A DNA stretch of 64,000 nt from Ostreococcus mediterraneus (Eukaryota; Chlorophyta; Mamiellophyceae; Mamiellales; Bathycoccaceae), in NCBI GenBank assembly GCA_012295225.1, contig WMKK01000006.1:186001-250000 (forward strand). Reading direction: 5' to 3'. This document shows, piece by piece, positions 1-9,990 of this stretch. The notes beneath the pieces were generated by a model. It ran no database searches. It had not been told where the DNA came from and was given only the letters and a program-made list of their open reading frames with translations. The first letter of the stretch is position 1; each line of letters starts with the position of its first letter. A program made the position numbers and the translations under genes.

Positions 1-390
1 ACTGGTAACTTAGTAGATAACCTCGGTCCGTGGGATGTGCTTCGAGCGGCGCTTCCCGCCGGTACGGTGAGTGGAGCACCAAAGGTGCGCGCGATGCAAA
101 TCATCGACGATTTAGAAGTCACGCGTCGCGGCCCTTACGGCGGTGGTATTGGCTACGTCAGCTTCACTGGCGAAATGGACATGGCGCTCGCATTGCGCAC
201 CATGGTCGTCCCAACACAAACCCCATTTAGCAGCGACTCAAACGGCGAGCGCGAGTGGACGATTCATCTCCAAGCTGGCGCCGGCATCGTCGCAGATTCC
301 AACCCAGAGAGTGAGTATCAAGAAACCGTAAACAAAGCCGCCGCGCTAGGCCGCGCCATCGATCTCGCCGAATCCGCATTCACCGATTAA
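1..390 (+). CDS. Anthranilate synthase alpha subunit (3' part, cut by window start)
   Basis: The reading frame is open from the first base and ends at 388-390. It encodes the C-terminal 129 residues of the chorismate-binding domain of anthranilate synthase component I, which makes anthranilate from chorismate and glutamine in tryptophan synthesis (plastid in plants). Visible family signatures are [15 protein letters not shown], the [11 protein letters not shown] loop and the [11 protein letters not shown] motif near the end, followed by the usual [14 protein letters not shown] helix. The close match to the plant-type C-terminus makes it more likely TrpE than aminodeoxychorismate synthase or isochorismate synthase. 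The 5' part lies outside the window. Confidence 0.93.
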   Translation, partial: TGNLVDNLGPWDVLRAALPAGTVSGAPKVRAMQIIDDLEVTRRGPYGGGIGYVSFTGEMDMALALRTMVVPTQTPFSSDSNGEREWTIHLQAGAGIVADSNPESEYQETVNKAAALGRAIDLAESAFTD

Positions 391-608
391 TTCAATACTA
401 TGCACCCATCTTTATTTTAATTTGTTCATCGCCCGCAATTCTGTTTCGAGAATTCAAGTTATTGTTCGATCTGGCATGCGTTTGTCGTCGCGCGCGTCTG
501 ATACGAGATGAATACAATACATACTGGTACAAGATGAATAATACATGGCTATCGCGCGGTGGACTACATATCGCAGCGAAGCGGATGAATAACGATGGGG
601 CGAGAAGG
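391..608. other. Convergent intergenic spacer
   Basis: This 218-base gap lies between two genes that point at each other (anthranilate synthase and the RND-type membrane protein). It is clearly less GC-rich than the flanking coding DNA (around 410-480 especially). It presumably holds both 3' ends. I see no RNA gene or ORF of note in it. Confidence 0.5.
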
Positions 609-2124
609 CTAGAGTACTCGCGCAGCCACGCGTGAAGACGCCTCCGAGCTGTCGGCGACGGCGACGGCGCGCCGACGACAGCGTTGTTCGACGTAAATGG
701 AGACGGCGGAGAGAAAGACAAAGCCGCAGACAATGATCGTTAAGGTAGTGCCGCCGTCTTTGTACAAGAGTACACGCGTGGCGGGGAGCAAAATACCAAA
801 GACTATGCCAGAGGCGACTAGGAAAATCAACCGTCGCGTTTGCGTGCCAAAGAGCAAATTAGGAAGTTTGCCCATGTGGCACAACCATTTTCCGGCGCCG
901 CCGCCGGGAACGTTTGGCCCAAACGACATGAGCATCGGAATGAAAAAGTGAAAACCGTACACCAGTGACATTATGATGCACAGCGGAATGATTTGCCCAA
1001 ATCGCACGAGAACTTGAACTTGACACCAAAGCATGGGCATGACGGCAGACATGGTTGTCATCGCGGCGCTGACAATCGGATATCCAACGCGCGAAACCGC
1101 GTCGACTCCGCGCATGCCGCGACTGGTGAAGTGCGAGCGGGTAAACGACTCGGCCAAGTGCAAACTAAAATCGACAGAGATGCCGACGAGAATTGTGAGC
1201 GAAATCGCTTCGACGATGCCAAATTTCACCTTGAGCGCGACTAAAATCGCAACAACGGCGAGGATAATGGCGAGCATGCTCAGCAGCGCCATGAAAGCCA
1301 CGAAAGCGTCGCCGGTGAAGATGAACGTGGCGAAAACGGCAAACGCGAGTGACACGGCGATCGAGCTCACGGTACCTCTAATGGCTTGCAGCTCTGTGGC
1401 CATGCGCACCCAAGACTCGGAGGTCACTTTCACCGTCGACGACGGCGTGGGAGGGGCCGAATAAAGCGTAGCCGTCCCGTCTGCGTTCGTTACCGAGTAC
1501 TGAAACGTAGTTCCTTCGAACTCGGCGATAAAGTCAAGAAACTTAAAATACTCGTGTTCAAGCTTCGTCGCTGACAATCGAAACGGCATCCCAGACATAA
1601 AGTCCACCTTCACCCAAGCGACGCGTTGGGTAGAGGCACCACTCGACGATGTTACCGTCTGCAAACCAAACGTTTTTCTGTACGATGGTCGCTCCGTCAC
1701 GACGCGCGTAATGGCATCCAGGATTTGCGACGAGTTCATCGGCCAAGGGTATGAAAGCGTCGTACCAGCGCTTCTGAGAACCTGCATGGGGCATGCCGTA
1801 AACGAACTCGCAAGGTCGGTTCTGTTCTCCAAAACTTCGCATAATTTCAACATGCGGACTTGAGTCACGGGATCACCGATGTCGAACGCGGCGTTGACCA
1901 CTGGATTAGCGTCGACCTCCCGCGGAGCGTATGACGCGGAATCGTCTTGAATATCTTCAATGCCCCATGTGAGTTGTGCCTTTTCGTAATTCGTCCCCGC
2001 GAATCGCTCAGCGGGTTGAAGAGGCGGCGGTGACGGCGGCGGTGGCGGCGGTGGTGGTGGTGGCGGCGACGGCGGTGGCGATGGTGGCGGCGACGGCGGC
2101 GGTGACGGCGACGGCGGTGGCGGC

Positions 2125-2159
<35 letters not shown>

Positions 2160-2270
2160 TGGTGGCGACGGCGGCGGTGACGGCGACGGCGGTGGCGGTG
2201 GTGGCGGTGGCGGTGGTGGCGGTGACGGCGGCGGTGACGGCGGCGGTGACGGCGGCGATGACGTCGACGT

Positions 2271-2314
<44 letters not shown>

Positions 2315-4904
2315 GCGGCGACCTCGGTGGCGGTGGTTGTTGCGACGGACTCGGCGGTAAGGAAAATCCAGGTGTAACCGGTGAAAGCGGAGGCGGCGGA
2401 GGCGGCGAGAGCGTCGGCGGTGCGGGTGGAGGTGAGGTTGGAGCCGTCAGACTTGGCGGTGGCGGTGGAGGACTTGGTGGAGGACTTGGTGGAGGAGGCC
2501 TCGTTCTTGCCGTGCCCAAGACGAGGAGCCAATACGCATCCAATACCGGTGCGTCATTTACGCCAGCAGCTGTGTCTAGGGCGACAACAAATGCTGGTTT
2601 TGTGATACCTTGCGGCGTGCCGTACGCGCTCATCACGACAGTCGCGGGCGGGAGACTGGTCGTCGTCGTGACCGCCGCCACGAAATTGTTATACTCGTTC
2701 GTGTCCAGCCAACCGTTCGCATCAGCGTCGAATCTGTTGTACACCGCGTCTGCTAATTGATCAATTTGAGAAGAAGTGATGGTTCCGACTTGAGACCTCG
2801 GCGGCGGCGGCGGCGACGGCGAAGGCGGCGGCGGCGATAGCTGGACACCATTTTGCTGCAGCACCGTCCCAGCCTGCTGCTGACACTCTGCAAAGTTCGT
2901 GCAGGAGATCTTTTCGCTCTCAAACTGCGACTCTGTCCACTTTAAGAACAGCTGTTGATTCGAATCCGCCGCGAATAGCTCTGGCGGTTGCCCGCTCGCC
3001 TCCGTCTTGGTTGAGAAATATCCAGTCAACGCTATCGATCCGAGGCAAATGACGAGCAAAACATACTTGAAAACATCCAAGAATGCGCCGTACGTTCTCC
3101 AAGAAAAGATCGACCGTTTCTTCTTTCTCGCCGCCAAAATCGAAATGATATTTTGGTCTTTCTCTTTCTCAACCTTTTGGCCAAAGCAAACGACGCGCTT
3201 GACGCAACTAAAACAAGATTCTGCGCGGCGCGCCGCGCGAGCGTCCATCTCAGCAGCAGGGAGATGCTTCGTCTTCAAGCCTCCGAGGCCACAATAGCTA
3301 AAATCCCCTGAAACTCGCCAGTATCGTTCGTATGCACACAAACACGCAGGAAACCAGGTAACGACGAGGAAATAGTTTACCAAAACCATGACGGCGATAA
3401 AGACGCCAAATATTTGTACAGCCGGAATGGCGGAGGCGAGGTTTGCGGCGAATGCAGCGGCTGAAGTCATAGAGGTCACCAGCATCGCTCTTCCGGCGTG
3501 ATCGTAAGCATAATTTAACCGTGCTTCGAGGGTGTCACCGCGCACCCCCACGGCGCGCGAAGCATCTTCGAAAAAGTCGTAAAATACAAAGACATCGTCG
3601 ACGCCGATGCCGAGTATAATGAAAATCGCCAAAAACTGCATCACACTAATCGACTTCAACCGCAAAACGTACGCGTAAAACGCATACGCAACCGGGAATG
3701 ATAAAATAATTTCGAATATCCCAGCAATTGTAATGAACATGGAGCCCGTGTGAACGTATGTGTACAAGACCACGAGCGACAAACCCACAAAGATGAGTTT
3801 CGCGTCGTGCAAAATGGCCAAATCAGCTTCGTACTGGGTAATTTCTTTGCCCCCAAAGAGACATCGAATGCCGCTTGACCCATCTATCGCGTTATCTTGT
3901 AAAAATGGAACAAGTGTACTCTTCATCCAATTTTGCCACTCTGTCTTACTCGGCTGACCGATTGGAAAACCTGTTCTAAATGACGACGCGGTGCCGTTCC
4001 CGGCGTTGAAATCCTTATCGAGGTAAATGTACAATCCCTTTGACGCCAAATTCATGGTGACATCGACAGTATCTCTGTAGTAAGTTCCACTCACTGTCGT
4101 CGCAAAGAATAAAGGCGCTATGGAATTCGGCGGCGTACACCCGTTCGAGCCTAAGTAGTCCGTGTTCGCAAGCTGCAAGCACATCGTCTCCGCGTAGCCC
4201 GGGAGTTGCGTGATTTTTTTCTCCAAATCCGACGCGATGTTCATCACTTCTTCGCGTAACACATTCTCTCCTCGCGTGGACGTGTATACGAGCTGAAACG
4301 AAAAGTATTGACTCGGCCTTTGCGTCGAGACGTACGAGTGCAATCGGCGCCTCTTTTGAGCAGCCGAAGGCAACGTCAAATATCCACCCGAATCGAGCCA
4401 ATTCGTCACGTACGGAATCGTTCCCACGCTCGCTGACTCACCCGCAGTCAACATCGCATCCCAATTCAACTCCGACTCACTCTCAGCGCTCGTAATCGCA
4501 TCCCTAATCCTCGCCGTGGGATGATCGCGTATGCTAAATCCCGCGACATCCGTCTCCACCACTGGCGGTTTCCGCACCAGCGCGTACGCCCCCACCGCCA
4601 CCCAGAAAATAATCGATAGAATCATCACCAGCACCGGCGCACGCATCGTAACTTTAATAAACGTCGACTGTCGACACGCCCACACCTCCTTCGCCAGCAT
4701 ATCCCGCATATCCGTCGACAACATGCGCTCGAGATTTTTCGCCTCCTCGCGCGGCAGCAACCTCGACGACGCTCGCCCCGCCAACACCGGCACTCCATCA
4801 TCGTCGCCGTCGCGCTCGAGCGCGCCCTCGGCGCAATCACCCATCGTCTCCATCGCAGGCGCGTCGGCGTCCGCATCCGCGTCGTCTATGGCGTTCGTTG
4901 TCAT
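609..4904 (-). CDS. Patched/Dispatched-like RND membrane protein with extensin-like loop and EF-hand
   Basis: About 1431 residues. It shows the two-fold RND layout: a first membrane segment near residues 88-110, a large lumenal/extracellular loop, a sterol-sensing-like bundle with GIGVDD near 432, a second loop, and a second bundle with GISVDF near 1242. These features suit Patched, Dispatched and NPC1-type permeases that move lipids or sterols. The second loop is odd. It carries a canonical EF-hand (loop DADANGWLDTNE, near residue 723), then a long Ser-Pro tract of SPPPP units (about residues 798-960) like algal hydroxyproline-rich glycoproteins. I place the start at the ATG at 4904, because the open frame upstream runs antisense to the first exon of the E2 gene and is only Arg/Ala-rich. 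Transport substrate is unknown. Confidence 0.85.
2014..2516 (-). repeat. Ser-Pro-rich codon repeat tract
   Basis: Low-complexity stretch of tandem GGC/GGT/GAC trinucleotides (as read on +). On the minus strand it encodes runs of proline separated by single serines, broken at intervals by short non-repetitive stretches. It is part of the second non-membrane loop of the RND protein. Such tracts usually vary in length between strains. Edges are approximate. Confidence 0.8.
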
Positions 4905-5121
4905 TTCTTGCACCGGCGCTGGTTCCGGTGCCCTGTCGCGGTCGGCGCGCCACGGCGGCGCGCGTCTCGCGCCGCCCTCGCCCTCGCGCGCGCCCTCGCC
5001 CTCGCGCGCGTCGCGCCGGGCGTCTCGCGCCGCGCGACGCATCGCGCGATGGGCCGTGGCGTCGACGAGTGCGGTACCACATTCGTGCTCGGTCAACGCG
5101 ACGGCACACCGCGACGCGCGC

Positions 5122-5835
5122 ATGGCGTCGACGTCCACGTCCAGCTCCGCCGCGGTGCTGCGATTGCTGAGTGACTTGCGACACATCACGACCGGCGCGA
5201 TCGAGGTGCGCACCGCGCGCGCGCGCGCGCGTGGCGTCGTCGTCGTCGTCGTCGTTGGCGGATTTCGTCTCGACAGTTGCCCGCGCCGTTCGCGCCTTGA
5301 CGCGAGCGCCGAGGACGCGCGTGCGATCGTTGATGCGCGGGATATCAACGCGCAAGATTGCTCGCGCAGTTCTTTGCGCGCGGCGCGAGAGAAGTGGGAG
5401 AATGTTGACACGCGCGACTGACACGCGGCGTTTTCGCACGCGCAGGGTTGCTCGGCGTCGCCGCATAACGACGATAACATTTTCATCTGGACGGCGCAGA
5501 TCATCGGCCCGGAAGATTCTGCGTGGGAGGGCGGTGTGTTTCAGCTTCGATTGACGTTTAGCCATGATTACCCCGATAAACCGCCGAAAGTGCGATTTAC
5601 GTCGGAAATGTTTCACCCAAACGTGTACGCGGATGGAGCGTTGTGCTTGGATATCATTCAGGATGGTTGGAATCCGTGCCAATCTGCGGGGAGTTTGTTG
5701 ATGTCGATTCGTAGTTTGCTCACGGATCCGAATTGTTCGAGTCCTGCGAATCCGGAGGCGGCGCGAATGTTTTTGGATGACCAAGCGGAGTATAAGAAAC
5801 GAGTCCGACGATTAGCGCGTCGAAGCGTGGAATAG
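5122..5835 (+). CDS. Ubiquitin-conjugating enzyme E2, RAD6/UBE2A-like
   Basis: Two exons, 5122-5205 and 5446-5835, give 157 residues. The 240-base intron has donor GTGCGC, branch site ACTGAC at 5417-5422 and acceptor CGCAG, and joins in phase 0 to give the typical [20 protein letters not shown] sequence. The UBC fold is complete: HPN at residues 85-87, active-site cysteine 95 in GALCLDI, and the SPANPEAA helix entry. The order of motifs and the short C-terminus fit RAD6/UBE2A, which monoubiquitinates histone H2B and PCNA with a RING partner. The C-terminal helix is basic, so another E2 class is possible. The gene is head-to-head with the RND gene, 217 bases between ATGs. Confidence 0.88.
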
Positions 5836-5935
5836 CGCGTCGGAGGAGACGTTGCGAGTCTGTATAGCACACACGGCCCGAAATTACTGTACGAATGACT
5901 GTGATTAATACATTTGTAGTTGACATGTTGCAATT

Positions 5936-7639
5936 TTATGATTTCTTTCCTTGCGGACGACCCTTGGCAAAGTAGGCTCCTTTCTTAGTTCCGCCCGGCG
6001 TTTGAGTGACAATTTTTTGCCGCTTGTTTGAAGATTTACCTCGCTTACCCTTACGTTTTTTCTTTGGCTGCTGCTTTTCTGGCGCCTGGCCTTCCTCTTC
6101 GTCTGACGACGACGACGACGACGACGATGACGATAACTCGTCACTCGAGTCGCCGCCATCTTCTTTGTCGCTCGCTACGTCGACGACCTCCTCCCTCCCT
6201 CGCTTTTTTCCGCGCGCTTCAGCCACTTGCTTTTGCTCATGCGCGGCGCGCTGTCGCCCCAACTTGACGTACTTTGGGAAGTCAAGCGCGACACCGCGAA
6301 TGGCTCCGGGCTGGGCCGGCGGCTGTCGCGACTTTGCCCAGGATGGATCCATTTGCACGATGCGACGGAGCAGAAAACCGTCTCTGCTATCGACGGGAGC
6401 TGTGATGACTGTGAAAGCGTGCTCAAACGCACTCTTTACTTGACGGCACGCGTAGGAGTTTCTACCCAAGTCGTTTGTTTCGTCTTGGGGATCTTCAATG
6501 GCCCAAAGAAACGGCCGTGCCTCTTCGTACATGTTTCTGTCGCGCTTTTTGAAAAAGCCAGGACCCTTGCCGCCGCACGAAATACCCACATCTTCGGCGA
6601 CGAGACGACGACCAAAAAGCTCGAAAAAATCAATCAAGAGCGTCCCGAGACATCCTTCGCTCGCATCGCTCGCACCGTGCGAACCAGCCCACGTGGATTT
6701 GCACGTGGTGTTGTGCAACTGTAGGTGCGCCATGACCATGCACAGCAACGCGTACGAGCCGATGCCGCCTGAATATACTTCATTCAGTCCGCGTTGATGC
6801 AAAAACGCCTTCAACACCGTCGTCAGCGGGCGCAGAGCTGGGAATCGTTTCATGTTTTCACGAACTATTTCCGCACTCGCCGGACCGTTGGCGACGTCAA
6901 AACTGATATCAAATTGAAAACCGCTTTCAACTTCTTCAAATTTCACTATCGGCACGCGCGCCTTGGCTATAAGTTGAATCTTCATCGCCATGCCTCTGCG
7001 CGCGAGCGTGATTGCCAACGCTTTCAAACAAATCGCAGGGCTTTTCGCACCACTGTCTAAAATAACCGCATCTATGTCCGAACTCGGAAGGTACATGCCC
7101 GTCGCGAATGAGCCGTGCACTTCAAAGCGCGCGGCTGGCCAAATGGACTTGACCACGGCGCGTACGCGTTCCACCGCCGCCGCACGCGCCGTCTCCTCCT
7201 TTTCGGTGGGTTCTAAAAACCTGCCAAAATCAACGATCTCATTATGCAAACGAATGAGCGGTGATTGCAAGTTACGCAACCGTTTCACTGTCCCAGGTGG
7301 ACACCACCGCGGATTTTCATTCGGGTCAAAATGTTCTTGTTCCTCCTCCTCTTCGGGGACTTCGAGTGATTTCACCGCCGCCGCACTCGCACTACCAGGT
7401 TCGTTTCTAATCGGCGCTTGATCGAGATACGCAAAATCAATCACGTCGTCGCCTAGACCGCCATCAGTGATGGGTAAAATCTTCGCCGCGATTTTTTCGC
7501 CTCCGATGCGAGACCGTCTCGGCGCCTCGTCTTCGTCGGCACCTCGACCGATTTCAACGCCTACACCGAGACCTAAACCGAGACCCAAGCAACCTGCGCG
7601 GGCGTACTTTGGAGCTTCGATCTCTCCAGCTTCTGGCAT
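5936..7639 (-). CDS. Non-canonical poly(A) polymerase, TRF4/PAPD5 type
   Basis: 567 residues. The nucleotidyltransferase core has the GSFATGMYLPSSDIDAV signature with its two metal-binding aspartates and a third acidic strand in QFDISFDVANG. The PAP-associated domain follows (VLKAFLHQRGLNEVYSGGIGSYAL). This fits the catalytic subunit of TRAMP-like complexes, which add short oligo(A) tails to aberrant nuclear RNAs to direct them to the exosome. The C-terminal 100 residues are an acidic Ser/Glu run and then a Lys/Arg-rich tail that could be a nuclear or nucleolar signal. The start ATG lies 6 bases downstream of the stop of the next gene on the same strand. Confidence 0.9.
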   Translation of the reverse strand: MPEAGEIEAPKYARAGCLGLGLGLGVGVEIGRGADEDEAPRRSRIGGEKIAAKILPITDGGLGDDVIDFAYLDQAPIRNEPGSASAAAVKSLEVPEEEEEQEHFDPNENPRWCPPGTVKRLRNLQSPLIRLHNEIVDFGRFLEPTEKEETARAAAVERVRAVVKSIWPAARFEVHGSFATGMYLPSSDIDAVILDSGAKSPAICLKALAITLARRGMAMKIQLIAKARVPIVKFEEVESGFQFDISFDVANGPASAEIVRENMKRFPALRPLTTVLKAFLHQRGLNEVYSGGIGSYALLCMVMAHLQLHNTTCKSTWAGSHGASDASEGCLGTLLIDFFELFGRRLVAEDVGISCGGKGPGFFKKRDRNMYEEARPFLWAIEDPQDETNDLGRNSYACRQVKSAFEHAFTVITAPVDSRDGFLLRRIVQMDPSWAKSRQPPAQPGAIRGVALDFPKYVKLGRQRAAHEQKQVAEARGKKRGREEVVDVASDKEDGGDSSDELSSSSSSSSSSDEEEGQAPEKQQPKKKRKGKRGKSSNKRQKIVTQTPGGTKKGAYFAKGRPQGKKS

Positions 7640-7645
7640 CGCGTC

Positions 7646-8020
7646 TTACGCCGCGGTGTCTTCGTCACCCGCGTCGTTCGCCGCTTCGTCGCTCGCAGTC
7701 TCCACGACCACCTCCGTCTCGCGCGCCGCGCGCTCCGCCGCCGCTTCTTTCTTCCGCCGACGCCCAGTCCACCACGACTTGATCAACTGCACCGCAAACG
7801 TTGCAATCAATAACCCGTTCCCGATCGTTCTCGCCCGCGCGTCCTGTTCAGCGCGTCGTTTTTCTTCCGCGAATTCTTCAATGTCGTCCAACGTCAGCGC
7901 GTGATTCTTCCCCGCAGAAGTACTAAAGCTCGCGCGTTTAGACGTCGATTCGTTCGCTTGCGCGCTGACGGTGAAGGCGGATAATGTGTTCGTGTCCTGT
8001 TTTCGCGATTTGCCCAGCAT
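7646..8020 (-). CDS. Small single-pass membrane protein, unknown
   Basis: 124 residues, no family recognised. The N-terminal 45 residues are Ser/Thr/Lys-rich and could be an organelle-targeting sequence. Then come a charged helix (LDDIEEFAEEKRRAEQDARA), one hydrophobic segment (GNGLLIATFAVQLIKSWW) and an Arg/Lys patch, and the protein ends in a very acidic tail. The charge pattern suggests a single-pass protein with a basic membrane flank. It stops 6 bases before the TRF4-like start, so the two transcripts must be separated within coding DNA or by a minimal 3' UTR. Confidence 0.6.
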   Translation of the reverse strand: MLGKSRKQDTNTLSAFTVSAQANESTSKRASFSTSAGKNHALTLDDIEEFAEEKRRAEQDARARTIGNGLLIATFAVQLIKSWWTGRRRKKEAAAERAARETEVVVETASDEAANDAGDEDTAA

Positions 8021-8208
8021 GAAGCGGTACTGCGCGAACGTGCGCGCGTTCGTGCGTCGCGAAGTGCGGTGACTTTTCTGGTGGCGGCGTTCTGGCCTCT
8101 CGCCAGTGCTGCGCGCGCGTCTCTAGCGACACCGTCGCGGACGCGAGTTAGTGTGAAAGCTGTCGCCGCGCAGCGTGTCGAGTCGAACGCGCGCGCACTG
8201 AGGTCGCC

Positions 8209-9123
8209 ATGACCGACGCGAGCGGTGCTACGAATGCGCTCGAAGCTGTTACAGCCACTGGCACTGGTGACGCAGCTCCAACGCCGCCAGCGATAGAGAT
8301 ACGCGTCGTTGACGATCGCGCGTACGTGTACGACGCGCAAGCGTGTGTGTACTTGCGTTCGCAGCACCGTTTGGTGGGCGTTATGGTTGGATCGCTGCCG
8401 GGTTACCGGTCGCAGGACGTCGCGCGCGGGTTGCCGCTCGAGCTCTCAACCGAAGAAGCGACGCTATGCATCGAACGCGGATGGGCCACGATGGCTTTTG
8501 AACGCGACTGCGAGAGCGATGCGTTTACGGCGTATCGCGCGGACGTCATGGCGAATGCGGCGCCGTCGACGTCGGAGATGGTCAAGGTTGGGCAAAAGCG
8601 GCCGGCGGCAAAGTTGGACAGTCGCGGCTGGGGCGGCGGCGGTGGAGGTGGAAAGAAGACCAAGCCGAAAGAGAATTTACACGGTTGGCAAAAGATCGTA
8701 GGATCGTCTTTTGTGAATATTCCGCTCGCGAATGCGACGGATGGCGATGGTGAAGGCGCATGGTCGTTTCCATCGAACACGAAGGAGCGAGAACGTTACG
8801 CGGTATTCAAGGATTTACACGATCGTCAGTACAGCCTAACGTCGGGTGCAAAGTTTGGGAGCGACTATTTAGTGTACCCTGGTGATCCTATTTTGTATCA
8901 CGCGCATTACACGGTGCGCATAGTGTCTTGGGAGGCGACGCTGCACCCGCTCGTCATCGCGGCGACGACTCGGATGGCGCACGCGGCGCGCAAGAACTTT
9001 GTCATCGCCGCCGTGCGTGAAGTGAAAGACGACAATGCAAAAGACGACGCTAGCGTGACGTGTGAAGTTCGGTATTTCACCATGGAAGCTGATGTGGATT
9101 TGTCTTCGAACCGGGGCTTTTGA
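8209..9123 (+). CDS. tRNA-splicing endonuclease subunit Sen34
   Basis: 304 residues. The C-terminal third is the tRNA intron endonuclease catalytic domain. AVFKDLHDRQYSLTSGAKFG leads to SDYLVYPGDPILYHAHY, where the Tyr and His of the Y-H-K catalytic triad can be seen, and the Lys is in MAHAARKNFV. This subunit cleaves the 3' splice site of intron-containing pre-tRNAs within the Sen2/Sen34/Sen15/Sen54 complex. The N-terminal domain (residues 30-110) resembles the Sen34 N-domain, and a Gly-rich linker joins the two. The ATG at 8209 is taken because it precedes this domain with no upstream in-frame alternative of note. Confidence 0.88.
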   Translation: MTDASGATNALEAVTATGTGDAAPTPPAIEIRVVDDRAYVYDAQACVYLRSQHRLVGVMVGSLPGYRSQDVARGLPLELSTEEATLCIERGWATMAFERDCESDAFTAYRADVMANAAPSTSEMVKVGQKRPAAKLDSRGWGGGGGGGKKTKPKENLHGWQKIVGSSFVNIPLANATDGDGEGAWSFPSNTKERERYAVFKDLHDRQYSLTSGAKFGSDYLVYPGDPILYHAHYTVRIVSWEATLHPLVIAATTRMAHAARKNFVIAAVREVKDDNAKDDASVTCEVRYFTMEADVDLSSNRGF

Positions 9124-9212
9124 ACAATTATTAGAGCTAGAATTTCAATGACTGAACCGTACCGGTAGTTGACTAGAAACTAAATGAAACACGCCGTCGA
9201 CGCGACACCACC

Positions 9213-9949
9213 TCACTTGGCCGCCCCGAGCTTGGCTTCGAGGTCTAAAATCGCACTCTCGATTGCCACACATTTGGCAGTCGTGGCGTACCACTCTCGT
9301 TCCAACGCGCCAAACTCTTTCGCTGCCGCTTCCTGCTGGAGTTTACGCGTGACATTTAACGCATTCATCGACGTCCGCGCGCGCTCTACCTCCTTCTCGT
9401 ACTGCACAATCATGGCTTCGGCCCAGGCATTTCTTGCCCGCCAAGCCGCGGGCGCGAACTTTAACGCCAGCTCTAAGTTTACTACGCGCGTCGCTTGATG
9501 CTCGAGCTGCGCCTTCGCGTTATCAATCGCCGCGGTCCACGCCTCCACATCCGAACGCTTCGACTGCGGCGGCGGGTCTAGCCTATATCTCAAGTTGTCT
9601 GGAATGCACATCGATTGTCCATTATCGATGCGCGTCATCTCTTGCGCGACGAGAGACTCGGCTGCGACGCGCAAATCTCTCGCCGGCGGCAGCTCATCCA
9701 AGTAGTCCTTCGCCTTCTTCTTCATCCTCCGCATCTATGCGATCGAAAAAACGGCAAGGTCAGTACGCGAGCCATCGCATCATCGCCACCACTACCGTCA
9801 CGTACCTCTTCAGCGACGAGCTGATCGACTTTCGGGCGCCAATCAACGGGCAACACATCGGTGTAGGGCAACGCATCGCCTTCGTGTTGCGTCCAATCCC
9901 GCCCCGAAGGCGTCGACGACGCCGCCACGGGTAACGCGTGCGGTTTCAT
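9213..9949 (-). CDS. Pre-mRNA splicing factor SPF27/BCAS2-like (PRP19 complex)
   Basis: Two exons, 9806-9949 and 9213-9734, give 221 residues. The 71-base intron has donor GTACGT, branch ACTGAC (9764-9759) and a TAG acceptor. Joining it gives the family's diagnostic run GDALPYTD...VDQLVAEEMRR. The rest is the coiled-coil-rich SPF27 domain, ending in a helix that carries LEREWYATTAKCVAIE. BCAS2/SPF27 is a core member of the PRP19/NineTeen complex that activates the spliceosome. An in-frame GTG lies 24 bases upstream, but I take the ATG at 9949. The gene is head-to-head with the ABCF gene, 41 bases between start codons. Confidence 0.85.
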
Positions 9950-9990
9950 GAACGCGTTCGTCGACGATTTCACCTCCGTCGCGCGCGCGA

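Noticed and set aside
2008-2532. ORFs of Val/Ala/Thr repeats over the proline tract
   Set aside because: They are other-frame readings of the trinucleotide repeat that codes the Ser-Pro arm.
4905-5504. 200-residue N-terminal extension of the RND protein
   Set aside because: It is Arg/Ala/Thr-rich and runs antisense to exon 1 and most of the intron of the E2 gene. The ATG at 4904 fits the normal domain start.
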